From the NCBI GenBank assembly GCA_034422355.1, contig DAOUJS010000131.1, positions 44,027-108,026 of the forward strand: a stretch of 64,000 bases of DNA, given 5' to 3'. Source of the stretch: CATOSP01 sp034422355. GTDB lineage: Bacteria; Chloroflexota; Dehalococcoidia; Lucifugimonadales; UBA3495. The notes under the pieces were generated by a model. It was not told the DNA's origin. It made no database searches and was given only the letters and a program-made list of their open reading frames with translations. Of the stretch, positions 41,324-50,038 are shown in pieces (position 1 is the first letter of the stretch; every line of letters starts with the position of its first letter). Both the position numbers and the translations under genes were made by a program.

Positions 41324-42379
41324 ATGAACGTTATCGATCTTCGCAGCGACACCGTAACCAAACCTACCGATGAAATGCGCCGCGCCATGTACGAGGCCGA
41401 GGTGGGCGACGACGTTTACGGCGAGGACCCGTCCATCAACCGCCTCCAGGAGCGCGCCGCCGAAATGCTGGGCAAGGAGGCCGGTCTGCTTACCGCCAGC
41501 GGAACCATGAGCAACCTGGTCGCTGCTCTCACCCACTGCCAGCGTGGGGACGAGATTGTCATGGGCGACCAGGCCCACATGTTCTGGAACGAGTCGGCCG
41601 GCGCGTCGGCCTTGGCCGGGGCCCAGGTAAGGCTGGTGCCCAACGACGGCCAGGGGCGCATCAACCCCGAAGACCTGGCAACCGCCATCCGTCCCAGGGG
41701 CAATGTTCACATGCCACCGACCACCCTGGTCTGCCTGGAAAACACCCACAACCGTTGCAGCGGCGGCGTCCTCACTCCCGAGGACACGAAGCGGGTGGCC
41801 GACATAGCCCACGCCGCCGGAGCGAAGGTCCATCTGGACGGGGCGCGCATCTTCAACGCCGCCGTATCCCTGGAGGTGCCGGCCAGCGAACTGGTGAAGG
41901 ACGTTGACGACGTTTCCTTCTGCCTGTCCAAGGCCCTTAGCTGTCCCGTCGGGTCGGTGCTGTGCGGCTCCAGGGAGTTCATCGAGGACGCCCTGAAGTG
42001 GCGCAAGATGGTGGGCGGCGGTATGCGCCAGGCCGGAGTGCTGGCCGCCGCGGGCCTGGTGGCCCTGGACAGTATGGTGGAACGGCTGGCCGACGACCAC
42101 GCCAACGCCCGGCGTCTGGCCCAGGGGCTGGCCAACATCAACGGCCTGAGCCTGGACGCGGACAGCATCCAGAGCAACATCGTCATCTTCGACGTGGATG
42201 AGTCCCTGGGCGCCGCCGCCGAATTCACGTCGGCGCTGGACTGGGAAGGCGTGAAAGTATCCTCCCCAGGCCCCAAATCCATCCGCATGGTTACCCATCG
42301 CCACATCTCCAGTGAGGACGTGGACGAAGCCCTGGACCGCGTGTCCAAGGTGTCAGGGGAGCTATCGCGGAACGTTTAG
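41324..42379 (+). CDS. ltaE: low-specificity L-threonine aldolase
   Basis: PLP enzyme that cleaves threonine or allo-threonine to glycine and acetaldehyde. The 351-residue protein opens IDLRSDTVTKPTDEMRRAM, has NTHNRCSGGVL, HLDGARIFNAAV with the PLP aspartate, and the Schiff-base lysine in SFCLSKALSCPVGSVLCG. This is the order of the beta-eliminating/threonine aldolase family. AGGAAAG precedes the ATG. No operon partner is evident, but the following small pair starts 37 bases later on the same strand. Confidence 0.93.
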   Translation: MNVIDLRSDTVTKPTDEMRRAMYEAEVGDDVYGEDPSINRLQERAAEMLGKEAGLLTASGTMSNLVAALTHCQRGDEIVMGDQAHMFWNESAGASALAGAQVRLVPNDGQGRINPEDLATAIRPRGNVHMPPTTLVCLENTHNRCSGGVLTPEDTKRVADIAHAAGAKVHLDGARIFNAAVSLEVPASELVKDVDDVSFCLSKALSCPVGSVLCGSREFIEDALKWRKMVGGGMRQAGVLAAAGLVALDSMVERLADDHANARRLAQGLANINGLSLDADSIQSNIVIFDVDESLGAAAEFTSALDWEGVKVSSPGPKSIRMVTHRHISSEDVDEALDRVSKVSGELSRNV

Positions 42380-42416
42380 GTCCCCGGTGCGACACCGAGG
42401 CCCGAAGGAGGTTGCC

Positions 42417-42713
42417 GTGTCAGCCCAAGACAAAGACGTGGGGGCCATTGGCAGGGCCATATACAGGGACAAGATACTGAAAGGTCTGGATGAAACGGCG
42501 GACAAGGGAAAGCTCGTGGTTATAGACGTGAACAGCGGCGACTACGAGATCGCCGATGGCGTTTTTCCCGGTGACGACCTGGCCGTCGAAGAGCGAATGA
42601 GGTCACGGCACCCGGACGCCGTCACCTGGGCCGAGCGTGTCGGCTATACTGCGGTATACTCGATGCCCAGCATTCGCATACTCGACCAATCTGAATTCCC
42701 TCCCCTTGATTAA
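42417..42713 (+). CDS. DUF5678-like small protein, partner of an aspartic-protease gene
   Basis: A 98-residue protein whose second half, KGKLVVIDVNSGDYEIADG then DAVTWAERVGYTAVYSM, fits the DUF5678 pattern in which a short beta domain ends in the RVGY motif. Such proteins are commonly found next to single-domain aspartic proteases. GTG 42417 follows GAAGGAGG. The stop overlaps the next gene's likely start by eight bases. Function is unknown; an antitoxin-like or substrate role for the protease is inference. Confidence 0.65.
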   Translation: MSAQDKDVGAIGRAIYRDKILKGLDETADKGKLVVIDVNSGDYEIADGVFPGDDLAVEERMRSRHPDAVTWAERVGYTAVYSMPSIRILDQSEFPPLD

Positions 42714-43089
42714 GGGGAGAATCGGGTCAAGCCGTCAGCCTCGTCTTACGGCCCAAATTGCCGATGCGAACGGGGACCTTCATCCGGTGGAGTTTATTCT
42801 GGACACTGGGTATAACGGTTGGCTAACGTTGCCCCGGGACACCATTTCGCGGCTTGGCCTGACAATTCGGGTTGAACGCACTGTAAGCCTGGCGGACGGT
42901 CGCAGTGTGGACCTGCGAACATTCGCGGCAACCGTGTTGTGGCATGGACAACCGAGTAATGTCTATGTTGTCGAGTCTGAATCGGAACCCCTCCTTGGAA
43001 TGTCCATGCTGTGGGGCAGCAGGCTCACCCTGGAGGCAGAGGAAGGCGGGGAGGTCACCGTCGAGGAAATGCGCCCGATGATGGAGTAG
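42706..43089 (+). CDS. retropepsin-like (clan AA) aspartic protease-family protein
   Basis: A 127-residue protein with the protease motif EFILDTGYNGWLTLP near residue 27. The strands that follow include VSLADGRSVDLRTFAATV and a late EPLLGMSMLWG, matching the second conserved flap and hydrophobic-Gly motif. The probable start is TTG 42706 inside the stop region of the upstream gene, giving eight bases of overlap. A small inverted repeat (CCCCTT/AAGGGG at 42703-42718) sits at that junction. Translational coupling suggests an obligate pair. Confidence 0.7.
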   Translation: MIKGRIGSSRQPRLTAQIADANGDLHPVEFILDTGYNGWLTLPRDTISRLGLTIRVERTVSLADGRSVDLRTFAATVLWHGQPSNVYVVESESEPLLGMSMLWGSRLTLEAEEGGEVTVEEMRPMME

Positions 43090-43096
43090 GTGAGAT

Positions 43097-43687
43097 ATGA
43101 CCGAAATCACCCTGGATAAAAGCGCCACCGCACTGCTGATTGCCGACTTCTACGCCGACGCGATGGGGAACTTGCCCCACGCCACGGAACGGGGCGTCGT
43201 GGACAGGACCCAGTCCCTGCAGTCGGCGGCGCGGGACGCCGGGATTCTCGTCTGCTACTGTGCCACTGTGTTCCGGCCGGGATACCCGGAGATCAGCGAC
43301 AAGAACAAGACCTTTAGCCAGCGGAAGATCTCCGGCCAACCGGCGGTCAGTGACCCGGTGGACCTGATTCATCCCTCCGTCGCCCCCGGCCCGGGGGAGA
43401 TAGTCGTGGGCAAGCACCGGGTGAACGCCCTTTTCGGCACCGACCTGGACATGACGCTGCGGGCCAACGGGATTGAAACGCTGATCATCCTGGGCTACGC
43501 CACCAGCGGAGTCGTTCTCTCCACCGTCCGCTACGCCGCCGACCTGGACTACCGGATTCTGGTTGTCGAGGACTGCTGCGCCGACCAGGACAGCGAAGTC
43601 CACGACTTCCTGACCCAGCGCATCTTCCCCAGGCAGACCGACGTCGTGATCTCTCAGGACGTTATCGGGGCACTGCGTCAACCGTGA
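43097..43687 (+). CDS. isochorismatase-fold protein lacking the catalytic cysteine
   Basis: A 196-residue isochorismatase-like hydrolase: an early Asp in LLIADFYAD, the Lys in EIVVGKHRVNALFG, and LGYATSGVVLSTVRYAADLDY, where cysteine hydrolases have GVATSGCV. The nucleophile Cys is valine, so it cannot act as an ordinary cysteine amidase such as nicotinamidase. This variant resembles the non-cysteine isochorismatase subgroup. It begins seven bases after the aspartic-protease gene and may share its transcript. Confidence 0.8.
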   Translation: MTEITLDKSATALLIADFYADAMGNLPHATERGVVDRTQSLQSAARDAGILVCYCATVFRPGYPEISDKNKTFSQRKISGQPAVSDPVDLIHPSVAPGPGEIVVGKHRVNALFGTDLDMTLRANGIETLIILGYATSGVVLSTVRYAADLDYRILVVEDCCADQDSEVHDFLTQRIFPRQTDVVISQDVIGALRQP

Positions 43688-43807
43688 CAAACGCCCGTGC
43701 GAGAGTCACTCGTGAGATGGGAAACCGTATCCCATCAATCCCATCAAAGGAATTGAATCCGGGGCAGTCGCGTTTCGATGTGACTGTTTCGGCATGACCA
43801 ATGAAGC

Positions 43808-45169
43808 CTATTCCTCACCCCTCTTTGACACACCCCCATCATCCCAATCTCCCCACCACTTCCTCATGCGGTCTGCAATCTGGCGCTCCGCCCCTTCTTC
43901 GGTGGGCTGGTAATACCTTCTCCCCTTCAGGGAGGGCGGCAGGTATTCCTGGTCTACGAAATGGCCTTCATAGTCGTGGGAATACCTGTAGTCCTTGCCG
44001 TAGCCCATCCGTCCCATCAGGCCAGTGACGGCGTTGCGCAGGTGCAGCGGAACGGGCGGGTTGTCCTGCCGGCGGACGTCATCCAGGGCCTTTTCGATGC
44101 CCAGGTAGGCTGCATTGCTCTTGGGAGAAGTGGCCAGGTAGACGGTGGCCTCGGCCAGCGGGATGCGGCCCTCCGGCATACCCAGGAAGTGGACCGCCTG
44201 CTGGGCCGCTACGGCTACCGGCAGCGCCCCGGGCTGGGCCAGACCGATGTCCTCGGCGGCCAGAATTACCAGGCGGCGGGCGATGAACAGCGGGTCTTCC
44301 CCCGACTCGATCATGCGCGCCAACCAGTAGAGGGCGCCATCGGGCGACGAACCCCGGACCGACTTGATGAACGCTGAGATAGTGTCGTAGTGGGCGTCAC
44401 CAGCCCTGTCATACAGGGGAGAACGACGCTGGAGTGCGTCGGATATGGTCGGCAGGTCGATAACTTTACTGCCCACGGCATCGGCGGCGAAGGCCGCGGT
44501 CTCCAGAGCGTTCAACGCCACCCGAGCGTCGCCGTTGGCGATGTTGATGAGGTGATCGAGGGCGTCCGGGCCTATTCCCGCGCCCAAACGTCCCAGCCCG
44601 CGCACGTCGTCACCTAACGCCCGCTGGATGATGGTTGCCGCTTCCTCGGACTTGAGAGGTTCGAGGGCGAATACGCGGCACCGCGAAAGCAGTGGAGCAT
44701 TGACCTCGAAAGACGGGTTCTCGGTGGTCGCCCCGATGAACGTCACCGTTCCGTCCTCCACGTGGGGCAGGATGACGTCCTGCTGAGCCTTGTTGAAACG
44801 GTGTATCTCATCAACGAAGAGGATGGTCCCCTGCCGGTACATCCCCTGCCTGTCCTTGGCTTCCGAGACGATGCGGCGCAGGTCGGCTACCCCTGATGTT
44901 ACAGCGCTTACGGGCTGGAAAGACGCTTCTGTGGCATGGGACACCAACCGGGCCAGTGTCGTCTTGCCTGTGCCGGGCGGTCCCCACAGGATGAAGGACG
45001 GTACTCGTCCGGCGGCGATGGCCCGGCGCAGCACACGGCCTTCGCCGATGACATGCTCCTGTCCGACAAACTCGTCGAATGACCTGGGACGCATCCGGTC
45101 GGCCAGCGGTGCGTCCCTGGCGGCCTGCTGCTGGCGTTGATGCTCGAAAAGAGACTCGGAAGAGGCCAT
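43808..45169 (-). CDS. rarA: replication-associated recombination protein RarA (AAA+ ATPase)
   Basis: RarA/MgsA acts at stalled forks and belongs with clamp loaders. The 453-residue protein has RPRSFDEFVGQEHVIG, the Walker A GPPGTGKTTLARL, Walker B LFVDEIHRFNKAQQD, sensor 1 ATTENPSFE, the DDVRGLGRL region and the C-terminal tetramerisation domain with YKYSHDYEGHFV-like residues (YRYSHDYEGHFVDQEYLP). All are in family order. It is convergent with the isochorismatase-fold gene. Confidence 0.93.
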   Translation of the reverse strand: MASSESLFEHQRQQQAARDAPLADRMRPRSFDEFVGQEHVIGEGRVLRRAIAAGRVPSFILWGPPGTGKTTLARLVSHATEASFQPVSAVTSGVADLRRIVSEAKDRQGMYRQGTILFVDEIHRFNKAQQDVILPHVEDGTVTFIGATTENPSFEVNAPLLSRCRVFALEPLKSEEAATIIQRALGDDVRGLGRLGAGIGPDALDHLINIANGDARVALNALETAAFAADAVGSKVIDLPTISDALQRRSPLYDRAGDAHYDTISAFIKSVRGSSPDGALYWLARMIESGEDPLFIARRLVILAAEDIGLAQPGALPVAVAAQQAVHFLGMPEGRIPLAEATVYLATSPKSNAAYLGIEKALDDVRRQDNPPVPLHLRNAVTGLMGRMGYGKDYRYSHDYEGHFVDQEYLPPSLKGRRYYQPTEEGAERQIADRMRKWWGDWDDGGVSKRGEE

Positions 45170-45176
45170 TTCAGTG

Positions 45177-45245
45177 TCCGGTGGTCAGTGGTCAGTGAAT
45201 AGTGGGAAGTGGCTGGCACTGGTCACTATCCACCGGTCACTAACC
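45177..45245. repeat. degenerate GGTCAGTG/CACTGGTC repeats
   Basis: GGTGGTCAGTGGTCAGTGAATAG followed by GGTCACTATCCACCGGTCACTA: short repeated units on both strands, with no coding capacity, upstream of rarA. Low-complexity, possibly remnant sequence. Confidence 0.5.
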
Positions 45246-46253
45246 CAGATGGGGCATCACCTCGGCGGCGAAAAGACGCATCGAGGACTCCACCTGGGCA
45301 TGGGTCAGCAGTCCTCCAGTGTTGAACCAGCAAATCAGCCCCTGGGGGTTGTACATCTTCCTGAACCGGAGCAGCTTGTCCGTCACCTGTTCCGGCGTGC
45401 CCACGGCGGCGAACTCGTCCAGCACCGTCTCGTAGTCCAGGGACTGGGCGCGAGAAGAGCCGCGGGCCGAACTGGCCATGTCCCGGAGAGTGCCCAGGTA
45501 GTTGTTGATGGTGGTCTCGAAACCCTTTCGGGCCTCGGTCTCAGATGTGGACACGTTGACGTGGACGGTGACGAAAACGTTGCGCTCGGACTCGTCGTGA
45601 CCAGCCTCAGCCAACTCCTGCCGGTAGGATGCAAGCCCGTCTATTGCCCCCTGGGTGGAGACGATGGTCGGGGCCACCAGGATGTTGTGCCCCAGGTTCC
45701 CGACTATGCCGAATGTGTCAGCGCTGTTGGAGGCAATGAACACTGGCGGGTGTGGTTCCTGCAACGGCTTCGGCGCGATGGTCAGGTCTTCGGCCCGGTA
45801 GAACTTCCCCTGATAGGAGAACTTTTCCTTGGCCCACATACCCAGCACCATCTCCAACCCTTCCAGAAACCGGCCACGGGCCTCCTCCCGGTCAATACCA
45901 TAGCCTTCAAAGTGAGTGGGGATGGAACCCCGGCCTATGCCGAAAATGGACCGGCCTCCAGACATTACGTCCAAGGTGGCAGCTTCTTCCGCCAGACGGA
46001 TGGGGTGATGGAGAGGCATCAGGTGGACCGCCGTGCCAATCCTGATCCTGCTGGTAGTCTGGGCGATAGCGGAAGCGACCATCAGCGGCGCGGGCATGAC
46101 CGAGAAGCGAGGGTTGAAGTGCAGTTCGGCCAGCCACGCGGAGTCGAAACCCAGCTCGTCGGCCAACTGGCATTGGGCGATGGTGTCCTGGTAACGCGCC
46201 GCGGGCGACTGGTGGGCCGCACACGGCATCTGGTAGAACACACCGAATTTCAT
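45240..46253 (-). CDS. LLM-class flavin-dependent oxidoreductase
   Basis: A 337-residue luciferase-like (bacterial luciferase/F420-reductase-type) oxidoreductase. It begins MKFGVFYQMP, has SAWLAELHF, IRIGTAVHLMPLHHPIRLAEEAATLDVMSGGRSIFGIGRG (the characteristic conserved segment), and PVFIASNSADTF. The flavin (FMN or F420) binds in a TIM barrel, and the substrate is unknown. ATG 46253 was chosen over the longer frame because AGGAG precedes it. It lies between rarA and the carboxylase on the same strand but with spacing that suggests independent expression. Confidence 0.9.
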   Translation of the reverse strand: MKFGVFYQMPCAAHQSPAARYQDTIAQCQLADELGFDSAWLAELHFNPRFSVMPAPLMVASAIAQTTSRIRIGTAVHLMPLHHPIRLAEEAATLDVMSGGRSIFGIGRGSIPTHFEGYGIDREEARGRFLEGLEMVLGMWAKEKFSYQGKFYRAEDLTIAPKPLQEPHPPVFIASNSADTFGIVGNLGHNILVAPTIVSTQGAIDGLASYRQELAEAGHDESERNVFVTVHVNVSTSETEARKGFETTINNYLGTLRDMASSARGSSRAQSLDYETVLDEFAAVGTPEQVTDKLLRFRKMYNPQGLICWFNTGGLLTHAQVESSMRLFAAEVMPHLG

Positions 46254-46323
46254 CCGAGTCTCCTGGGAATAATGTGCCGGAGAACCAGCAGGCATGGGAA
46301 CGGGGGATTGACTGCTCTTGAGA

Positions 46324-47886
46324 CTACAAGGGGATGTTCCCGTGCTTCTTGGCGGGAAGACTGTCGCGCTTGTTCTGGAGCATTTCCAGGGCGCGAATCA
46401 GCCGCGGCCGGGTTTCCGCCGGGTCGATTACGTCGTCAATGTACCCCCGGTTGGCCGCCACGTAGGGGTTGGTGAACTTCTCCTGGTAATCGTCGATAAG
46501 TTCCTGCCGGGTGCCGGACGGGTCTTCGGCAGCGGCGATCTGCTCCCGGTAGATTATGTTAATGGCGCCGTCAGCACCCATCACCGCTATTTCGGCGGAA
46601 GGCCATACCAGGTTGATGTCGGAACGCAGGTGCTTGCTGCTCATCACGATGTACGCGCCGCCATAGGCCTTTCGGGTTATGACGCAGACCTTGGGGACAG
46701 TCGCCTCGGCGTAGGCGTAGATGAGCTTGGCCCCGTGGCGTATGATCCCGCCGTATTCCTGCTCCACTCCGGGCATGAAACCGGGAACGTCCACCAACGT
46801 AATCAGGGGAATGTTGAAGCAGTCGCAGAACCGGACAAACCTGGCCGCCTTGGCCGAAGCGTCGATGTCCAGAACCCCCGCCAGGTGGATGGGCTGGTTG
46901 CCCACGATACCCACGGGACGCCCGGCAATCCGCCCGAACCCGACCACAACATTGGGGGCGAAGTTCTGGTGGACCTCCATGAAATCGTCGTCAACGATGC
47001 GGTCGATGATGTCCCGCATATCGTATGGCCGGTTCGCGTCGTCAGGTATTATGTATCTCAGCTCCGGGTCAGAGGCGGTTGCAGACTTCAGGTTAGGCCC
47101 CATCGGCGGGTCTTCAAGGTTGTTGCCAGGTAGAAAACCCAGCAGCCGACGCACCTCGGCCAGGCACTCCTCTTCAGTGTCGTACACGAACTGGGCAACG
47201 CCGCTGCGGGTAGCATGGGAGGCCGCTCCTCCCAACTCCTCATGAGTCACGTCTTCCCCGGTAACCGCCTTGATGACGTCGGGGCCGGTGATGTACATCT
47301 GCCCCGTGCCCTGGACCATGAAGATGAAGTCCGTTATGGCCGGGGAATATACCGCGCCTCCCGCGGCCGGGCCTACTATCACGGAGATTTGCGGCACCAC
47401 CCCGGAGAACAGCGTGTTGCGCAGGAAGATGTCCCCGTATCCGGCGAGGCTGTTGACTCCTTCCTGAATCCGCGCCCCCCCGGAGTCGTTCAGGCCGATG
47501 AAGGGGCACCCAGTCTTGGCAGCCAAGTCCATGGCCTTGCATATCTTCTGGCTGACGACCTCTGACAGGGACCCGCCGAACACGGTAAAGTCCTGTGCCG
47601 AGACGAAGACCTGGCGCCCTTCCACGCGCCCGAAGCCGGTGACTACAGCGTCGCCGAGGAACTTCTGGTCGGCCAGCCCGAAGTCCGTGGTGCGGTGGGT
47701 GACAAAAGTGTCCAGCTCCTCGAAGGTCCCGGGGTCTAAGAGCGCCATGATGCGCTCCCTGGCCGTCATCTTGCCCCTGGAGTGCTGCTGGTCGATGCGA
47801 CGCTGTCCACCGCCCTTGTGCGCCTCCTGGCGCATCTCATCCAGCGTGGTCAACTTCTGGTCGATCAGGCGGTCTTCCGTTGCCAC
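46324..47886 (-). CDS. acyl-CoA carboxylase beta (carboxyltransferase) subunit
   Basis: A 520-residue carboxyltransferase of biotin-dependent acyl-CoA carboxylases (propionyl-CoA or similar). It has two crotonase-like halves: LNDSGGARIQEGVNSLAGYGDIF, VGPAAGGAVYSPA, then VDVPGFMPGVEQEYGGIIRHGAKLIYAY and KAYGGAYIVMSSKH, the oxyanion glycine motifs of PccB-like subunits. The length and RARE-type N-terminus match PccB/AccB5 rather than the short AccD. No biotin or carboxylase alpha subunit gene is adjacent in this window. A structured repeat lies in its upstream leader (47908-47951). Confidence 0.92.
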   Translation of the reverse strand: MATEDRLIDQKLTTLDEMRQEAHKGGGQRRIDQQHSRGKMTARERIMALLDPGTFEELDTFVTHRTTDFGLADQKFLGDAVVTGFGRVEGRQVFVSAQDFTVFGGSLSEVVSQKICKAMDLAAKTGCPFIGLNDSGGARIQEGVNSLAGYGDIFLRNTLFSGVVPQISVIVGPAAGGAVYSPAITDFIFMVQGTGQMYITGPDVIKAVTGEDVTHEELGGAASHATRSGVAQFVYDTEEECLAEVRRLLGFLPGNNLEDPPMGPNLKSATASDPELRYIIPDDANRPYDMRDIIDRIVDDDFMEVHQNFAPNVVVGFGRIAGRPVGIVGNQPIHLAGVLDIDASAKAARFVRFCDCFNIPLITLVDVPGFMPGVEQEYGGIIRHGAKLIYAYAEATVPKVCVITRKAYGGAYIVMSSKHLRSDINLVWPSAEIAVMGADGAINIIYREQIAAAEDPSGTRQELIDDYQEKFTNPYVAANRGYIDDVIDPAETRPRLIRALEMLQNKRDSLPAKKHGNIPL

Positions 47887-47907
47887 GGGCCCTCCGCTCC
47901 GTAATGT

Positions 47908-47951
47908 GGGTCCTCCACGGGCTCGCAGACCCGTACGCTGGTAGAGGACCC
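47908..47951 (-). repeat. hairpin element GGGTCCTC/GAGGACCC upstream of the carboxylase gene
   Basis: Eight-base arms 47908-47915 and 47944-47951 flank 28 bases that hold a second small stem. It lies within the 65 bases before the carboxylase start and is oriented, relative to that gene, as the copy at 14315-14365. The two share GTGGAGGACCCAC exactly. Confidence 0.6.
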
Positions 47952-48083
47952 GTCCCTCGAGAGATAGTCTCAGCCGAAGATGGCAACATCCTAGCAGACG
48001 GGTATATACGGTGCAAGGAACGCCTGTCCGGTGCTAGAATCAGATAAGTCGGCCACCTTACAGCCCGTCGTTGCCAATCTCCA

Positions 48084-48491
48084 TTGAGGCGGAAACTAAT
48101 TGCGGAAAACAACCAGCCAGCCGCCATCTTCCAGCATGCGCAAGTCCTCTATGCGGACGCACTGGGAGAACTGGAGCGCAGCAAGCTGAGGAACTCAACG
48201 GAGAAGGCACGGGGAGCCACCAGGCGCGCTGCCGATGCCCCCATACTGGCCCAGACCGGCGAGTTGCCCGAATTTACATCCAATACATCCCATACATCCC
48301 AGGAACCGGTCCGGTTGGCCAACCGGTTGGATGGTGGCGAGAGTCTGGTCAGCCGCTATTACGTTCGGATCGGACGTCTGCACGGAGATTGCTTCTACAA
48401 AGGTCTGTGTGACCCTATGGAAAACACAGAAATACTCATAAGGGAGACCATTGACTATATCCGGGACGCCGAAAGGCTGGCGTCCCCCTGA
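48084..48491 (+). CDS. hypothetical HEPN/PaREP1-like protein
   Basis: A 135-residue, mostly helical protein: HAQVLYADALGELERSKLRNSTEKARGATRRAADAPIL resembles the HEPN/DUF5618 helical pattern, and VSRYYVRIGRLHGDCFYKGLC gives a second block. The likely start is TTG 48084, with no strong ribosome-binding site. It lies 12 bases before folP, so it may be in that operon. Function is unknown; no toxin partner is seen. Confidence 0.5.
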   Translation: MRRKLIAENNQPAAIFQHAQVLYADALGELERSKLRNSTEKARGATRRAADAPILAQTGELPEFTSNTSHTSQEPVRLANRLDGGESLVSRYYVRIGRLHGDCFYKGLCDPMENTEILIRETIDYIRDAERLASP

Positions 48492-48503
48492 CCGGAACCT
48501 GAT

Positions 48504-49385
48504 TTGCCATCTCCCAAGAAAACACTTAAGGAGTTGACCGTATCCGGCGGGGAACCGTTAGTCTGGGGACAGCGCACCTACGTCATGGGGATCGTCAATG
48601 TCACCCCCGATTCCTTCTCCGGCGACGGCTTGGCCACTGACATTCCCAGAATTGTCGATCAGGCTCTGCGGATGGAAGACGAGGGGGCGGATATCCTCGA
48701 CGTGGGCGCGGAGTCCACCCGTCCCGGCTCAACTCCTGTCGCGGCGGACGAAGAAGTGCGCCGCCTAGTCCCGGCTCTGGACGCAATCGCCCATCGGGTA
48801 CGAATGCCCATCAGCGCCGACACCTACAAGCCCGAGGTGGCCAGGCAGGCGTTGGAGGCAGGGGCGACGATCATCAACGACCAGTGGGGCCTGCTGGCCG
48901 ACCCGGGTATGGCGACGCTGGCCGCCGAGTCCAGTGCGCCCGTCATTCTTATGCACAACCAGTGTGGTAGCATATACCACGACCTTTTATCCGACATACG
49001 CACATCATTGTCCCGCAGTGTCGGTATTGCCCTGGACGCCGGTGTCTCCCCGGAGAACATCGTCCTCGACCCTGGAATCGGGTTTGGCAAGACAGCAGAC
49101 CATAACCTGGAGGTCCTCAGGCGGCTGGGTGAGATCAGAGACCTGGGCTACCCACTGCTGGTCGGCGCTTCCCGTAAGTCCACCATCGGGCGGGTCCTGG
49201 ACCTTCCGGTGGGTCAGCGGGTGGAGGGAACGGCGGCGGCGGTGAGCCAGTCCATCAGCGGCGGGGCGGACATGGTGCGCGTCCACGACGTGCAGCACAT
49301 GGTCCGAGTCAGCCGCATAACCGACGCCATCGTGCGTGGGTGGAGGCCAACAGGTTGGCGGAATCGGGGCGGGGGCGGGATATAA
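48504..49385 (+). CDS. folP: dihydropteroate synthase
   Basis: Joins dihydropterin pyrophosphate and p-aminobenzoate to dihydropteroate. The 293-residue TIM barrel has MGIVNVTPDSFSGDG, GADILDVGAESTRPG, ISADTYKP, the VLDPGIGFGKTADHNLEVLRRL segment and a late VGASRKSTIG, all in family order. The start is TTG at 48504 by frame, and the ribosome-binding site is weak. folK follows after two bases, forming a folate operon with the helical protein upstream. Confidence 0.92.
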   Translation: MPSPKKTLKELTVSGGEPLVWGQRTYVMGIVNVTPDSFSGDGLATDIPRIVDQALRMEDEGADILDVGAESTRPGSTPVAADEEVRRLVPALDAIAHRVRMPISADTYKPEVARQALEAGATIINDQWGLLADPGMATLAAESSAPVILMHNQCGSIYHDLLSDIRTSLSRSVGIALDAGVSPENIVLDPGIGFGKTADHNLEVLRRLGEIRDLGYPLLVGASRKSTIGRVLDLPVGQRVEGTAAAVSQSISGGADMVRVHDVQHMVRVSRITDAIVRGWRPTGWRNRGGGGI

Positions 49386-49387
49386 AC

Positions 49388-49933
49388 GTGGCATCAGTAA
49401 CCGCCTACCTGGGCCTGGGGTCAAACCTAGGAGACCGCTTCAACAATCTTCGCATGGCCTACAGGTTGCTCCGCCTCCCCCTATCGCCATTCCCGCGAAA
49501 GTGGGAATCCACCCCCAACGGCGTCTTGACTCACTTGAGATCATCCCCGGTATATGAGACCGCTCCCTGGGGAATCACTGAACAACCCGATTTCCTCAAC
49601 TGCGTCCTAGAAGTCCAGACCTCGCTGTCTCCGCAGGACCTTCTCCGCTGGGTGAAACGGGTGGAAGCCAACATGGGCAGAAAGGAAAGTCCCAGATTCG
49701 GCCCCAGGAACATCGACGTGGACGTCCTCGTATACGGAAACACAACCGTCGAAGAGCCAGACTTGCGAGTCCCCCACCCCCGAATGCACGAACGGGCATT
49801 CGTGCTGATTCCCCTGGCGGGTCTGGCGCCCCAGTTGCGTCACCCAACCCTCGGAACGACCATCGGGGACCTTGTGGCCGCAGCCCCGGAACCGGAGGGA
49901 GTGCGGAGATGGGGGCCGCCGCTGTCGGCTTAG
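49388..49933 (+). CDS. folK: 6-hydroxymethyl-dihydropterin diphosphokinase with in-frame repeat insertion
   Basis: Makes the pyrophosphorylated pterin used by FolP. The 181-residue protein has YLGLGSNLGDR, SSPVYETAPWG, QPDFLNCVLE and RFGPRNIDVDVLVYG, and PHPRMHERAFVL. Between the first helix and SSPVYET, an extra segment of about 18 residues (LSPFPRKWESTPNG and neighbours) is encoded by a REP-like element at 49485-49516. GTG 49388 follows folP by two bases. The insertion sits in a surface loop region, so the enzyme may still work. Confidence 0.88.
   Translation: MASVTAYLGLGSNLGDRFNNLRMAYRLLRLPLSPFPRKWESTPNGVLTHLRSSPVYETAPWGITEQPDFLNCVLEVQTSLSPQDLLRWVKRVEANMGRKESPRFGPRNIDVDVLVYGNTTVEEPDLRVPHPRMHERAFVLIPLAGLAPQLRHPTLGTTIGDLVAAAPEPEGVRRWGPPLSA
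49485..49516 (+). repeat. REP-like element inside folK
   Basis: CGCCATTCCCGCGAAAGTGG with GAATCCACC following; it is translated as PFPRKWEST. Same family as 28911, 38811 and 53589. Confidence 0.75.
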
Positions 49934-50038
49934 TAAGCCTACGGGCAACCGGATCAGTATGGAAATTTACACCACCATCAATCCACGACAACGGCGGGAC
50001 TTGTTCGTAATAGGATACTGTGTATGGGAGGTTGGAAG

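Noticed and set aside
43716..43736. GATGGGA/TCCCATC hairpin as a terminator between convergent genes
   Set aside because: Only seven base pairs and no T tract; not strong enough to call.
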